Shown here piece after piece: positions 11,762 to 22,000 of a DNA stretch of 64,000 bases. The notes below the pieces were generated by a model. The model searched no databases. It was not told where the DNA came from and worked only from the letters and a program-made list of their open reading frames with translations. This DNA comes from Meira nashicola. Taxonomy: Eukaryota; Basidiomycota; Exobasidiomycetes; Exobasidiales; Brachybasidiaceae. Positions within the stretch are counted from its first letter, which is position 1. Every line of letters begins with the position of its first letter. Position numbers and translations under genes: made by a program. Location of the stretch: NCBI GenBank assembly GCA_001600355.1, contig BCJU01000001.1:5828013-5892012 (forward strand), read 5' to 3'.

Positions 11762-12072
11762 ATGCGTTCATATTTAAGCTTGATCTTGTTTACAGCTTTA
11801 TTTTATTCTTTCACTGCAGTCTTTCCGGTAAACGCCCGATGTCCGTGAGTACGATAAATTTTCTGTTTACACAAATGATTGAAGAGCTTATTATCTTGTT
11901 TTTTCTCTTTTTCCAAAGTGGAGTATTTTTCTGCGTTGAACCTGATCATTGTTTGACCGATTANAAAAGATCAGCTGTTCAAGCCGATAATGAATGTGTA
12001 AAAGCTAGTAGTAACGGCATTGGATGTTCAGGAAATGTAAGAGAATGCTGCTTTATGTGTACCGGTGATTAG
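11762..12072 (+). CDS. Small secreted cysteine-rich protein, copy 2 (two exons, one ambiguous base)
   Basis: Diverged tandem paralogue of the gene at 11255. Exon 1 is 11762-11844 and exon 2 is 11919-12072; the 74-bp intron (donor GTGAGT, acceptor CCAAAG) is again in phase 2, splitting a Pro codon. The product is 78 residues with a signal peptide (MRSYLS, hydrophobic core, PVNA) and eight cysteines spaced C-x5-C-x5-C-x14-C-x9-C-x6-CC-x2-C. The motifs FCVEP.HC and ECC..C are shared with copy 1, while the rest has drifted. Base 11964 is N, inside a codon TAN. The aligned residue in copy 1 is Phe, so a Tyr codon is the more natural reading, but a stop (TAA or TAG) cannot be excluded from this sequence. 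Function unknown; secretion is inferred from the leader. Confidence 0.72.
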
Positions 12073-12381
12073 AAGATGAATCCGATCATACTTCTACTTA
12101 TACAGTCAAGATCTCTTTTCACCACCTCTTCTATAAGAAACATTATTTGTACCATAATAGCCTTTTATATTAAATGCTCCTCTTATGCGTCTGCGCACAA
12201 TACATGCTTTTTTTTTTAAAACGCGTATTTACTTGTGCGTTACAAGCGCGCTTTTGCCTCATTCCCTAGCCGCCTAGTCAAAATCAAAAGACACAAATAG
12301 ACATTGAATAATTGAATATTGCGACAAACTGGTATTGAAAGAAAAAAGAAGAAGATGTGGTTGAGAAACTATTGAGATCGC
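12073..12381. other. Spacer between cysteine-rich copy 2 and the CYSTM gene
   Basis: Two genes converge on this 309-bp spacer. It holds a T-rich run followed by AAAACGCGTATTT (ACGCGT at 12221-12226). No open frame of interest is seen. Confidence 0.4.
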
Positions 12382-12836
12382 TTAGAAGAGGCAATCGAGA
12401 CATTCTGTGATTTGACAAAAAAAGCGCGGGTCAGCGAATTGAGGATGAATAAATGCACTTTTTCCTACAAAGCCTTCTCTTTACTCACCTGCACACATGA
12501 TATCCTCCAAACAACAACAAGCACAAGCACCCAAACAGCATGCAACACATGGTCCACAGCAACCGTGCTTATCACGAGCTGAAGCTTGTTTAGCTTGTAA
12601 GCCAGACATGTTTTGTTGTTGCATAGGTGGTTGACCGTAATAACCTTGTTGAGGTGGAGGACCTCCATAACCACCTTGTTGTTGAGGTGGATACTAGGAA
12701 AGAGGCAAAGGGAAAGGAAAGATTATCAGTGTCAATCAATCAATCATCTTGAATCTTTTCATCTTCAATCACTCACATATCCTTGTTGAGGTGGTCCTCC
12801 TTGTTGTGGTCCTCCGTAATAGTTTTGGTTTGACAT
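12382..12836 (-). CDS. CYSTM (cysteine-rich tail-anchored) protein, three exons
   Basis: CYSTM proteins are small membrane-associated proteins with a Gln/Pro/Tyr-rich N-terminus and a C-terminal cysteine-rich segment that inserts in membranes; they are linked to stress tolerance in fungi and plants. Exons are 12836-12777, 12693-12489 and 12404-12382. The introns are 83 bp and 84 bp, both with GTGAGT donors. The last exon is only 23 nt. The product is 95 residues: YGGPQQGG and PPQQQGGYGG-type repeats, then HGCCGPCVACCLGACACCC and a spliced ending LEDIMCAECLDCLF. The final CLDCLF is the family's classic ending and appears only after the second splice. Unspliced reading would stop two codons past the donor and lack it, which strongly supports the intron. 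No paralogue is nearby. Confidence 0.87.
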
Positions 12837-13883
12837 TGTTTCTTTTATTTGTTAATTCGTATCTTTTCTACTCTCAGAATATGATGATCGTGGAAGGAAA
12901 GTTGAAGAAAGAAACTAGTTGGACTTGTACTTTTTATCCTCGCATTCATTCTTATTATCTACACATGTGTGTGCAATTGTGACTGTGCATTTCACTCACG
13001 CCTCGTACCTCTTAGCCCCTCGCTTTTCAGACCCATCTTCGGGGCTTAAATCGTTGTGTCATGCAGTGTTTTTTCCTTTCATGCAATCAATTCGCTCAAG
13101 AGGAGAAAAAAAAACGCACATTCATTCACTCCTTGATGCGGTGCCGATCCGTGTCTTGACATATGTATTATAGGATGTGTATATTTTCCCCATTTTGGAA
13201 TCAAGATAAAAAGCATGTTGTACAGCATACTGACTGCTCTATTGTGTCGATCTTCCTAAAAACGCTAACTTAAATTTATTACTTTTTTAAATGCACGTTT
13301 ACACAAGTAGAAAGCGGCTAAGAAAACACATTTGCCGGCGGTACACTACAGGGAAACATGCACAGCACAACAAAATCATTTTTTTCCACCCCTTGCCTTC
13401 TCGCAGTGTGCACCGGCGCAAACATTTGAATATATGCGTGAGTACTAGTCTACATGCAAACTCAATCAGCAGCAGCAGCCTTCTAGACTATGTATACCGC
13501 CCCCTCGGCACCACAAGAAGAAATACATGTTAAGACACTACTACTCAGCCCTTCCCACCGGTCGTTGAAATGCAGCATGCATTATGTCATCAGGAAATGT
13601 CAGAAATTTTGTCGTTGTTAGAGAACGTATATGAGATTGGTATTTGCCATAAATACACACTTTGACGTCTGTCAATGAGAAACATCATTCTTGGAAAGGA
13701 TCCTTGGGCTGCTGTTTAAATTAGAACGGTGATATGTAGTACCAGCTATACAGGATAGGGTTAGTGAAAAAGTATAAGAAAGAAAGGCAAAACAAGAAAA
13801 GTGAAAAAAGTGAGTAAAAATGGACACAATTATAAATACATGAGAAAGAATAGTTTAGTGTATTGGAAGCGTTATGTCCTTTT
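12837..13883. other. Intergenic region between the CYSTM gene and the MFS-like gene
   Basis: This 1.05-kb stretch contains the CYSTM promoter at its left end and the 3' flank of the MFS-like gene at its right. Open frames of about 80 codons occur here but show no protein-like composition or recognisable motif. Nothing else can be supported. Confidence 0.4.
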
Positions 13884-15632
13884 TCATCGATCGGCAGGAT
13901 GCATACGACGAGCATGATAATTGTGGGACCAATTTTCACTTTGACGAGCGGCATGTGAAGGGTAAGAGGGATGGCTTGAATGATGATCATAAATTTGAAT
14001 TGGTTCAGCGATAAATTCTTCTCTGGCATGTGTAGGTGGTGTCAATTGCAATTGGGTAACAGGTCCTCCAGCATTCTCTGATTCAGGATGTTCTTGATCA
14101 TTCTTTTCCGTATCTCCTGCCACCTTGCTTTCGATATTATTCGGATTAAGAGCAACTGCACCACGTGGAATGAATGTTGCTGTGAAAATAATCAATGATA
14201 AAACAGTAAAATGAACACCACCAATCATTTTGAGTGCATATTGTGCCTTGAATACTAAAGCATCACCTTGCAAATTGTGTAATTGGCGATCGATCCAACG
14301 ACCTAATTGTGTACTGAGTACACTGTAAAGAACAATGTATGTCACATACAAAAATGCCATCACTGCACCCAAAGCTGAAACTTCATCATCTTCTTGTTCA
14401 AGCTTGGATAATGTTGATTGAATATAAGCTGCTAAAGAAACATCACCACCTGCCCAACCATAAGAAATTGGAATCATACATGGTGCTAATTTCCATGCTC
14501 GTGAATTTGCTGAACCTTGTAAAGTGAAAAAAGGAATAATCCAAATAAGATTTAATGTCATTGCGTCCATTCTTAACCATGGAATTGGAGTAGGAACCGC
14601 TTGTGTAAACAGCATAACACTTGCAGCTCCCAATAATTCTCCCAAATTTGAACCTCCAACGATCACTTGTGCTAAACCGGAATTGCCTAAAACACTTTTT
14701 GCGTAAATTTGAACGACTCCGTTTTCAAGGTATCTATGACCATAAAGTGCAAAAGTATAACTTGGAATCAACCAAATAAACTTTCTATGTGTAAAGCATA
14801 ACCAAGCACCATAGTAAAACGCTTTGATGAAACCATGAAATGCTTTTTGCCAATTTTGCAATAAAGTTGATCGTTTTGGATCTACCTTGATTAGTTCAAC
14901 AGAACTTGTCGGAGAAGCTCGTTTACCATCATATTCAATCTTTTCGTTCAATACAACATCTTTGTTGGGTTTATAGACATCCAAGAACCACCAAATTGCA
15001 CCCGCAAGGCAGAACAAAGGTGGCGATAAGAATGAAGAGTAATTGTACCCGAATTTATCGATTAAACGTTCGGATGTTAAAGCACCAATCGTACCTGCCA
15101 CTTCGTATAAGACGTGAACCAAACCGTCCATCTTTTTCAACCTTGCAGGATCACCACCAACGATATCTCTTGGTATCACACGTCTGATCAATTCAACCAT
15201 TCCATACGATAAACCAGAAAAGGTAAAGATTGGAAACATTAAATTAGGATTCCAAGATCCATATTGAACTTGATCATCGGCAGTTTTAAATTTAATTTTT
15301 CCTCCTGTTGTTGCATCAACGATCATGATCATTGCCGAAACGACACCAAATGCAATAATTGCCCCCATTAAAACAATTCGAATCGGCAAACGCTTAACCA
15401 AAGGTGCGATTGCGATTGATCCAATACCTTGAGCTGCGTAATTCAATCCAGTTAATAAACCCAACTTCTCATATCTTGCTTCACCAAATCGTTCGTTTGC
15501 TAATGCTAAAAAAGCACCATTAAAATATTCGATTCCAAATTTGTAACACATGATACCCGCAACGTATATCATGATATTTCGCCGTTGATCCGGCATGAAA
15601 GCGCTCCATAATTGTGGAGTGGAAAACTTCAT
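13884..15632 (-). CDS. Polytopic membrane protein of the major facilitator type, substrate unknown
   Basis: A 582-residue, single-exon protein with about ten to twelve hydrophobic segments arranged in two halves. The halves are separated by a cytosolic loop near residues 220-265 (KPNKDVVLNEKIEYDGKRAS). A hydrophilic C-terminal tail (residues about 480-582) is rich in His, Ser and Pro. Features consistent with the major facilitator fold are GLLTGLNYAAQGIGSIAIAP in the first half, the charged loop PLVKRLPIRIVL between early helices, and GRWIDRQLHN in the second half. I do not recognise a substrate signature, and sugar, drug and oligopeptide transporter motifs are not obvious. ATG 15632 is the natural start because hydrophobic segments begin shortly after it. 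No neighbour suggests a pathway. Confidence 0.7.
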   Translation of the reverse strand: MKFSTPQLWSAFMPDQRRNIMIYVAGIMCYKFGIEYFNGAFLALANERFGEARYEKLGLLTGLNYAAQGIGSIAIAPLVKRLPIRIVLMGAIIAFGVVSAMIMIVDATTGGKIKFKTADDQVQYGSWNPNLMFPIFTFSGLSYGMVELIRRVIPRDIVGGDPARLKKMDGLVHVLYEVAGTIGALTSERLIDKFGYNYSSFLSPPLFCLAGAIWWFLDVYKPNKDVVLNEKIEYDGKRASPTSSVELIKVDPKRSTLLQNWQKAFHGFIKAFYYGAWLCFTHRKFIWLIPSYTFALYGHRYLENGVVQIYAKSVLGNSGLAQVIVGGSNLGELLGAASVMLFTQAVPTPIPWLRMDAMTLNLIWIIPFFTLQGSANSRAWKLAPCMIPISYGWAGGDVSLAAYIQSTLSKLEQEDDEVSALGAVMAFLYVTYIVLYSVLSTQLGRWIDRQLHNLQGDALVFKAQYALKMIGGVHFTVLSLIIFTATFIPRGAVALNPNNIESKVAGDTEKNDQEHPESENAGGPVTQLQLTPPTHAREEFIAEPIQIYDHHSSHPSYPSHAARQSENWSHNYHARRMHPADR

Positions 15633-16371
15633 CTTTTCAAAATGATGAAATGAATCTGAATAGGTCTATACCTTATTGTGCCCTCTGCAGAATATCGTGA
15701 CCTTCTCTTTGTGAAGATGGAATGGATATAGGAGTATGTTGGTGCGATTTCGAATCGAATTCAAAGGGATTTACGTTCTTTTGGATGTCTCTCTTCGGAA
15801 ACTGAATTGAAGGTTTTATATATCGCATTTTGCATCGTAGCAAATGCGAAAAGAATCGTTTTCGCCATTTGAAAGCGCCTATCTCTTTCATCATCGCAAG
15901 AAAAAAGAAAATATGCCAGTTCAGCCAAATAAGAGAATTTTGGCGAACGGCACCTAAACGCCTCGTATCTGGCGCACATCTTATAAGCAGTAAAGGTACT
16001 TGAGAAGGGCGTAAAATTCTCGACTATTGCGGAGTCATAATTGATCTCCGCTTCGCAAATGTTCACTCGCCTGGTTTTTCCATCTTATGATTTGAATTCT
16101 TCTTTTCATTCCATTAGCCGGGTTTACATGCCGCCATTCTTCGTGCCAAGCACATCCATAATAGATGTTACAAGCGTGTAATGGGGATGCTTGACTTGCC
16201 AAGGCGTTTGAGCCACAATAGGTGGATGACAAGGGCAACCATATGCGCCTTTTGCTGAACCCTAACCTTCACGCCATCATAAGGCACAAGATCACATTCA
16301 CAGACTGCAAGGGGAAAACATCATTCCGGAGATTTCTGATTATATGCTTTTGACAAGGTTAGATGTCCCGC
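15633..16371. other. Intergenic region upstream of the MFS-like gene
   Basis: A 739-bp spacer between two minus-strand genes, holding the MFS-like gene promoter and the SEN2 3' flank. Overlapping short frames on the minus strand (up to about 100 codons) have no recognisable content. GGGCGTAAAA near 16007 resembles the ACGCGTAAA element of other promoters but is not a full match. Confidence 0.4.
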
Positions 16372-17829
16372 TTATGACTTCATTCGTTGAGGTGTGAATC
16401 GTCGAATTGCATATTCACGTATCCTATAAGAGTTACCACTTTCCAGATTTTCAACGAAGGCTTCTGGCGTAGATAATGCACTGGCAGGCGTACGTGATAA
16501 AGGTGGAACGATCACGTAGCACAATATAAGCGTTTTTAGTACTTGTGTATTTACCCGATTGATTGACGAAAACCAAACCCAATCGCGTTTGCCGCCTGTT
16601 GGATGTGGACCAAATGGGCAGCTCTTCTCATCAGCGGGATCTTCATAGACAGGCAAAACAGCAACCGCAAACTCGGCATGGCTGAATGCAGGTCCTTTCT
16701 TGTACAGCAGCCAATCAACGCAAAACTTTGTGCCCGTTCGCACTACCCAGCCTAAAGATCGGAAATGATGATAAGCGACGTATTGGATCAAGAAAGGATT
16801 ATCCGGTCGAGCCCAAAGTTCGGATTTATATACAATTTTGTCCATGGCTGCAGTGTAAAGTGGTGAATGAATGTGATGTTTTGTTGGAAGACAAGTGCTT
16901 AGGAAAATTGCATAGAGGTGCTGCAGAGGGATTATGACTCCATTTTCATCGACGACGTCTAAAACACCTAGCATACCGGCCAGGAAAAAGACTTCGTGAA
17001 ACGATAGCTGTAAAGCTTCCATATCCTCAACGTCTTCAAATTCATCATCACCGATCGAACCCTCATTGTCTTTTTGATCAGATGCCTCTATCGAATCTTC
17101 TGCTTCTTTTGGTTTGAGATAAATAAGGCCCGGGATATGCTTACCATATTGACTTTCGTCGTGATTTTGTGAGGTTGAAGCGTCCAAATCTCTTTGTACA
17201 TCCTGTTGAATAGCCTTTTCATCTTCTTCGTTCAATTCACCACCCAAAGCGATGATACCATCGGGTAATTGTTGACCTGCACGAACGGCCAATCTTGCAC
17301 GTTCAATTTTTGCAGCCCTTCTTTCTTTTCTCCTTAATGCTGTTAATTCTTCGGCTGTATAAATGCGAATCCCTTTAGCACGTTGTTTAGCTACTTTCAA
17401 ATGTTGTTCCTGCCGTATTTTCCAGCTTGGTTCACTACGACTCAGTGTACCTTTGCCAAAGAAGCCACATTCCCAGAGTAAACGCATCGCAGGAGAATGA
17501 TTTGTATGTTGATCATCCTGACTCCCCGTTTCTACAAATATTGTTTGTGTGAGTGGATCATATTGTGCTTGAACGATTTCAGGACGAGTTTGATGATAAG
17601 GATACTTTAATCCTTCTTCAGCCCATCCGATTAGCGATAGTAGAAATTGCGACCAAGATGTCGCTTTTCGTTGATGAGTGTTCTGTTTAGGTGGAGAAGT
17701 TACTTTGATCGGTAAAGGTTGACTATATTGTGCAGCTTTGTTTGCCGTCCTAGCTTTTCCAGTTTGTACTTTTGAGCCAGAAGGTAATACTGTTAACTGT
17801 TGGCCTTTTCTATGACGTCCCTTTGCCAT
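16372..17829 (-). CDS. SEN2: tRNA-splicing endonuclease catalytic subunit Sen2
   Basis: Catalytic subunit that cleaves the 5' splice site of intron-containing pre-tRNAs in the four-subunit Sen complex. The 485-residue product has a long N-terminal region (YDPLTQTIFVETGSQD; LLWECGFFGKGTLSRSEPSW near 118-136, a typical Sen2 motif). A coiled basic segment (RRKERRAAKIERARL) and an acidic linker follow, then the C-terminal nuclease fold. The catalytic triad is visible as Tyr376 (DWLLYKKGP), His384 (FSHAEFAV) and Lys432 (TQVLKTLIL). Length is similar to human TSEN2 (465). ATG 17829 begins a basic MAKGRHRKGQ sequence. The gene is divergent from the mitochondrial ribosomal protein gene, with a 246-bp promoter containing ACGTGTAAAG (17954-17963). 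Sen34 is excluded by the N-terminal motifs. Confidence 0.93.
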   Translation of the reverse strand: MAKGRHRKGQQLTVLPSGSKVQTGKARTANKAAQYSQPLPIKVTSPPKQNTHQRKATSWSQFLLSLIGWAEEGLKYPYHQTRPEIVQAQYDPLTQTIFVETGSQDDQHTNHSPAMRLLWECGFFGKGTLSRSEPSWKIRQEQHLKVAKQRAKGIRIYTAEELTALRRKERRAAKIERARLAVRAGQQLPDGIIALGGELNEEDEKAIQQDVQRDLDASTSQNHDESQYGKHIPGLIYLKPKEAEDSIEASDQKDNEGSIGDDEFEDVEDMEALQLSFHEVFFLAGMLGVLDVVDENGVIIPLQHLYAIFLSTCLPTKHHIHSPLYTAAMDKIVYKSELWARPDNPFLIQYVAYHHFRSLGWVVRTGTKFCVDWLLYKKGPAFSHAEFAVAVLPVYEDPADEKSCPFGPHPTGGKRDWVWFSSINRVNTQVLKTLILCYVIVPPLSRTPASALSTPEAFVENLESGNSYRIREYAIRRFTPQRMKS

Positions 17830-18075
17830 TTTTACTACAAATGAAGGAAAAGAGAAGATGAATGAATGCTATTTGGCCAAATTTTAGCAATATTCTTGAC
17901 ACTCTATCTCCGCCAAGCTCTAAAGCATTTAACTTTTCAAAATTTAATGATGCACGTGTAAAGTTTCTTCAATGCTTGCGCTAATTTTACTCAGATGCCA
18001 TAAACGCGATATTCTGGACTTCTTTTTTTTTATTTTGTTCCTTCTCATCATCATATCAAAGCATTACGAGAGAAC

Positions 18076-18813
18076 ATGATTCGATCCGCCCTACAGCCTT
18101 TGAGTCGATCATCTGCGGCAGGTAGTAGCTTGATCGCTAGGATCGCACCACTTCGTACATCCTTAGCTAGTGGAAGTAGCATTCCTGCAGGAAATGCATT
18201 ACCCTTCCTTGGAATAGCGGGAGATGGTTCACTTCATCAAGTACGTCATTCTGCTAAACGTGGTGGTGGTACGACAAAGAATAATAGAAATAGTCCAGGT
18301 AAACGTTTAGGTGTGAAAAGATATGGAGGTCAATTTGTTCAACCAGGTGAAATTATTTTACGACAACGTGGAACATCTTGGCATCCTGGACAAAATGTAA
18401 AAATGGGAAAAGATCATACATTATATGCTGTTGAACCGGGTTATGTTCGATTTTATAAACCTAATCCGATCCCAACAGAAGAACAAAAGTATTCAATTGC
18501 TGGAATTGAATTCTCTACAGAATCTTCTCAAGACACTGTTCCATCTTCAACCAGCGATAAGCAAAGTGTCATCTTGACCGCCTTGCAGAGAAAGTCACTA
18601 CCACTTTCTCCTTTCGCTCTTCAGTCCATTTTACCAATATCTGAAACGGTCAAATGTCATCCTTCAAGCGCAAAGCGTAAAGAAGGAAGGCGGTATGTTG
18701 GTGTTGTATTGGAACGTGAGGATAATTTGCCTTTGCCAATTGGAGAGCCACACAAACGCAGATTAGGTCTAATTCAAATAAATAAAGACAAAAAGAGTAG
18801 CTTGAATGCTTGA
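18076..18813 (+). CDS. MRP7: Mitochondrial large-subunit ribosomal protein bL27m
   Basis: Component of the mitochondrial large ribosomal subunit near the peptidyl-transferase centre. The 245-residue protein starts with a Ser/Arg/Leu-rich mitochondrial presequence ([18 protein letters not shown]). Then comes the conserved bL27 core, [21 protein letters not shown] followed by [21 protein letters not shown], then W.PG.NV..G.DHTLYA. A C-terminal extension of about 110 residues follows, as in fungal Mrp7. The core is near-identical to bacterial L27 in pattern. Single exon. Confidence 0.93.
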   Translation: MIRSALQPLSRSSAAGSSLIARIAPLRTSLASGSSIPAGNALPFLGIAGDGSLHQVRHSAKRGGGTTKNNRNSPGKRLGVKRYGGQFVQPGEIILRQRGTSWHPGQNVKMGKDHTLYAVEPGYVRFYKPNPIPTEEQKYSIAGIEFSTESSQDTVPSSTSDKQSVILTALQRKSLPLSPFALQSILPISETVKCHPSSAKRKEGRRYVGVVLEREDNLPLPIGEPHKRRLGLIQINKDKKSSLNA

Positions 18814-19087
18814 TTCTTTACTCTCATTGTATGATATAATCAATTCTACCATTGATCTTTTCACCCAGTAATCTTGACTGCCTTTGTTAAGACTAGTGTG
18901 CATTTTTTATAAGAATCGCTGTTGAGAACGCCCGTTCGTCATTACGTGGTTTGCATATGCAGCAACCGATACATTTCTGCTCAGTCGATTCTCTCCTCCC
19001 TTTTCATCCGGTCTGTCATTAAATCATAAATGAAATTCTAAGATTGATATATATAGAAGATAGGTATACTGAATGATTATATAATGC

Positions 19088-22000
19088 TCAAAGAGCAGAA
19101 GTCATTGTTAATTGTTTAGCATGAACACCGAGAACTGGTGGACCGCCACTGAAAAGATTTTCGAGATGTTGTAAATAGCGTAAACTACGATTAGCATCTT
19201 GAGATGTACCTACTTCAGGCGCAGGTAAAGCAGTTAAAACAACAGATGTAGAAGCAGATGAGTTTGTGCGAATCAATTCGTTCAAGATCAAATATTGTGC
19301 TTTATTGGGTAATTGATTGAATGTTACCATTGACGTTTCATGGTGAGAACGGGCAGATCTATTCTCCCCGCGTGCTCCCTCTTCATCATCCTGGATCGAT
19401 ATGTCACTAACACTAGACATACTTCTTGATCTTGAGGTAGGAGGCGTGCCATCTTTCGTATTTCTCGATGAAACTTTCGGCTTCTGTTGTAATGCAGCTT
19501 GAATTCGTGCCCGATCTGATGCTCTCAATGTTCCATCTGGATCACTTGCTTCTTCTTCTGCTGCAACCACTTCATGAATAGTTGAATTACGGAACGTGCT
19601 TGGTCGAGGCGTACTACTCAGAGAACCATATGAACCAACGTTTGCCAAATCACGTTGAATTTGACCTTCGTACGTTCGTGTACGTTGTGCTCTTCCTGCA
19701 CTTCCACGTCTTCTTCGCATATTAGATGAATTTCTTTGACCTCGGGAAGTTTGATTACCTCCGGTGCTATACGTTTGAGCTCTTCGTAAGCCATTATTGT
19801 TACTTCCTGCGCTACTGCTCAAAAAGTCAATATCATCCAAATCTAATCTGGCAAGTTCGTCGCTCAAATCACTATCGCTATCAGAATCGCTTGCCGAAGT
19901 TTCACTTTCGCTTTCACTCTCGCTACGAGATCGACGGGATAAGTTCTTCATCCTGTTATCCGGCATCTGTTTTCCCAAAACATCCATACTGCCTCGACGA
20001 GCACGTCTACCTGCACGTGGATGGGCGAGACCGATTTGCATATTATGCTGGAAAAAGTCCAAGTGTTCTTTTGGTAAAGAGACACCTAATAACTTTTGAT
20101 CTCGTTTTGATTGCCTTTTTGCGTTTGAGCTTTGATTAGAGCTACTACTTCCTGGCACAGGTTGCGCATTTGATTTACGCTTCTCAGCTTTTTCATGTTG
20201 TCGCCTCTCTTCTTCTTTGCGTAACGATTTCAACATTTCCCACCATGGATCGCCTGCCAAAACTATCTCGATAGGTTTCGGAACAGGTTCTTTACCACGT
20301 ACAATGCACGCATAATTTGTCACTTGTTCAGCAGAAAGTGAAAATACTCTCAAAGATGCAGGAACACGCAAATTGTCCAATAGAGATCGAACCCTTCTTC
20401 TCTCTTCTTCTATTTCTTGCTCAAATTCAACAAATACGGAAACGCGTAATTTATGGTTCTTCCATGATCCTGTCATACTGAGAATCGTACCTAATTGCAA
20501 AATCATCGTATATGTATCCCAAGCGTGAGATTGATCTGCTTCGGGACTTTGTATTTGTACAGGCCAAAGATCAATGTATAGATCTTCTTCTTCTCCTTTT
20601 GCTTTTTGTTCACGTCGATATTGAGTTGATGGTCCATCCAAAGACATGTTCTCGAATCCATAAGCTACCGCCAAAGCTTTTTGCAAAGCCAAAGCATCCT
20701 CTAAGATACCGACAAATGTTTGCGGTTGGATGGGTGTCTCTTTGCGACCAATGTCCGTAGGCAGCGTTCTTACATCGATAGATTGATATCCTGCTTCTTC
20801 TGCGCCCGGTCGAATTGTGATTTCGCTATCGTCCCTCTTGTATGGTGTAGTTCTGTCTTTTGCTGCTTCTGGAATAGGCGCTTTGGGCAAGTTGCGAGGA
20901 AAGCCAAGACAGACGATATTAGGACGCATGCCACCCAATCCACAACTCAAGATTAAATTTCTAGCGCCTTCCCTTTCGTCATTGGCAATGATTAAATTGA
21001 CAAAACTCTTGATTCCTGATACATCCACCAATTTCAACCATGCAATTTGTTGCTTTCGAAGCTCAAAGAGACATTCGTTAAATTCTCCTTTGAGTACATG
21101 TCCCAAGACGTATAGTGCGCCTTTTTTTAAACTATTGCAAAAGATTATCAAATTCCAATCCGTCCTAGGATTATTGGCCAGAAGTAAAATTTGAGGCCTC
21201 CAATGCGTCACTCTTCCTTTACGTTCATCTAATCGTAAGAGGTATTTGCGCACAATGTGATAATTGAGATTTCGGGTAACGTCTCCCCACGGTTTAGGTG
21301 GACAGAAAAGGTGAATAGCCGAGAACAAGAATACGGCCAGCACAATACAACCGCTTGCTGCGTAGGGTTCAGTGAAGAACATTGCACCAAATGAGAGCAA
21401 AGTACCTGCGCCTGCCGTCCAAATGTTCCAATATCGAAATGACGGTCGGAAAGAAGGCGCGCCACCAGCTTTCAATGCCAACGTAGCAAACGATAGAGTG
21501 CCAAATGTCGACAAAGATGTCATGGTGACCAATTGTGCGATCAAATTGACACTATCGACAAAAAGTACAGCTTGACAGAATATCCATGTTGCCACAACAG
21601 CATAAATTGGGGTATCATTGACCTCCGTACCTTGAGCAAACACTTCCAGCACAGGAAGCAAATCGTCTCGAGCAATGGCTTGCAATATCTTTCCACATGC
21701 CATAACACCCATCAAAGCCGAAAAAGCCGTCGATGCCAAAACGCCAAAGGTGATCAATTGCGGACTTAATGCAACATCTGAAACGATTCCAACATCAAGG
21801 TAAAACGATTGCCTAGAAATTGTACCAGCAAAAACCAGAAAGGATAAAACATATATCCCATACGTGAAAATCAGAGACCAATTCGTTCCTTTTGGGATAC
21901 TCTTTGAAGGTTTGCGTAGATCGCCCGACATGCTTACTCCAGCCAGTAGACCAGTCACTGCAGGGAAAAGAACTCCAAAAACTGTTTGCCAATTCTCCTT

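Noticed and set aside
10893..13512. Similarity between GACTATG...CCGCCCC at about 10897 and at about 13484
   Set aside because: Only around 20 of 33 bases agree and the flanks do not align well; chance is likely in such a short comparison.
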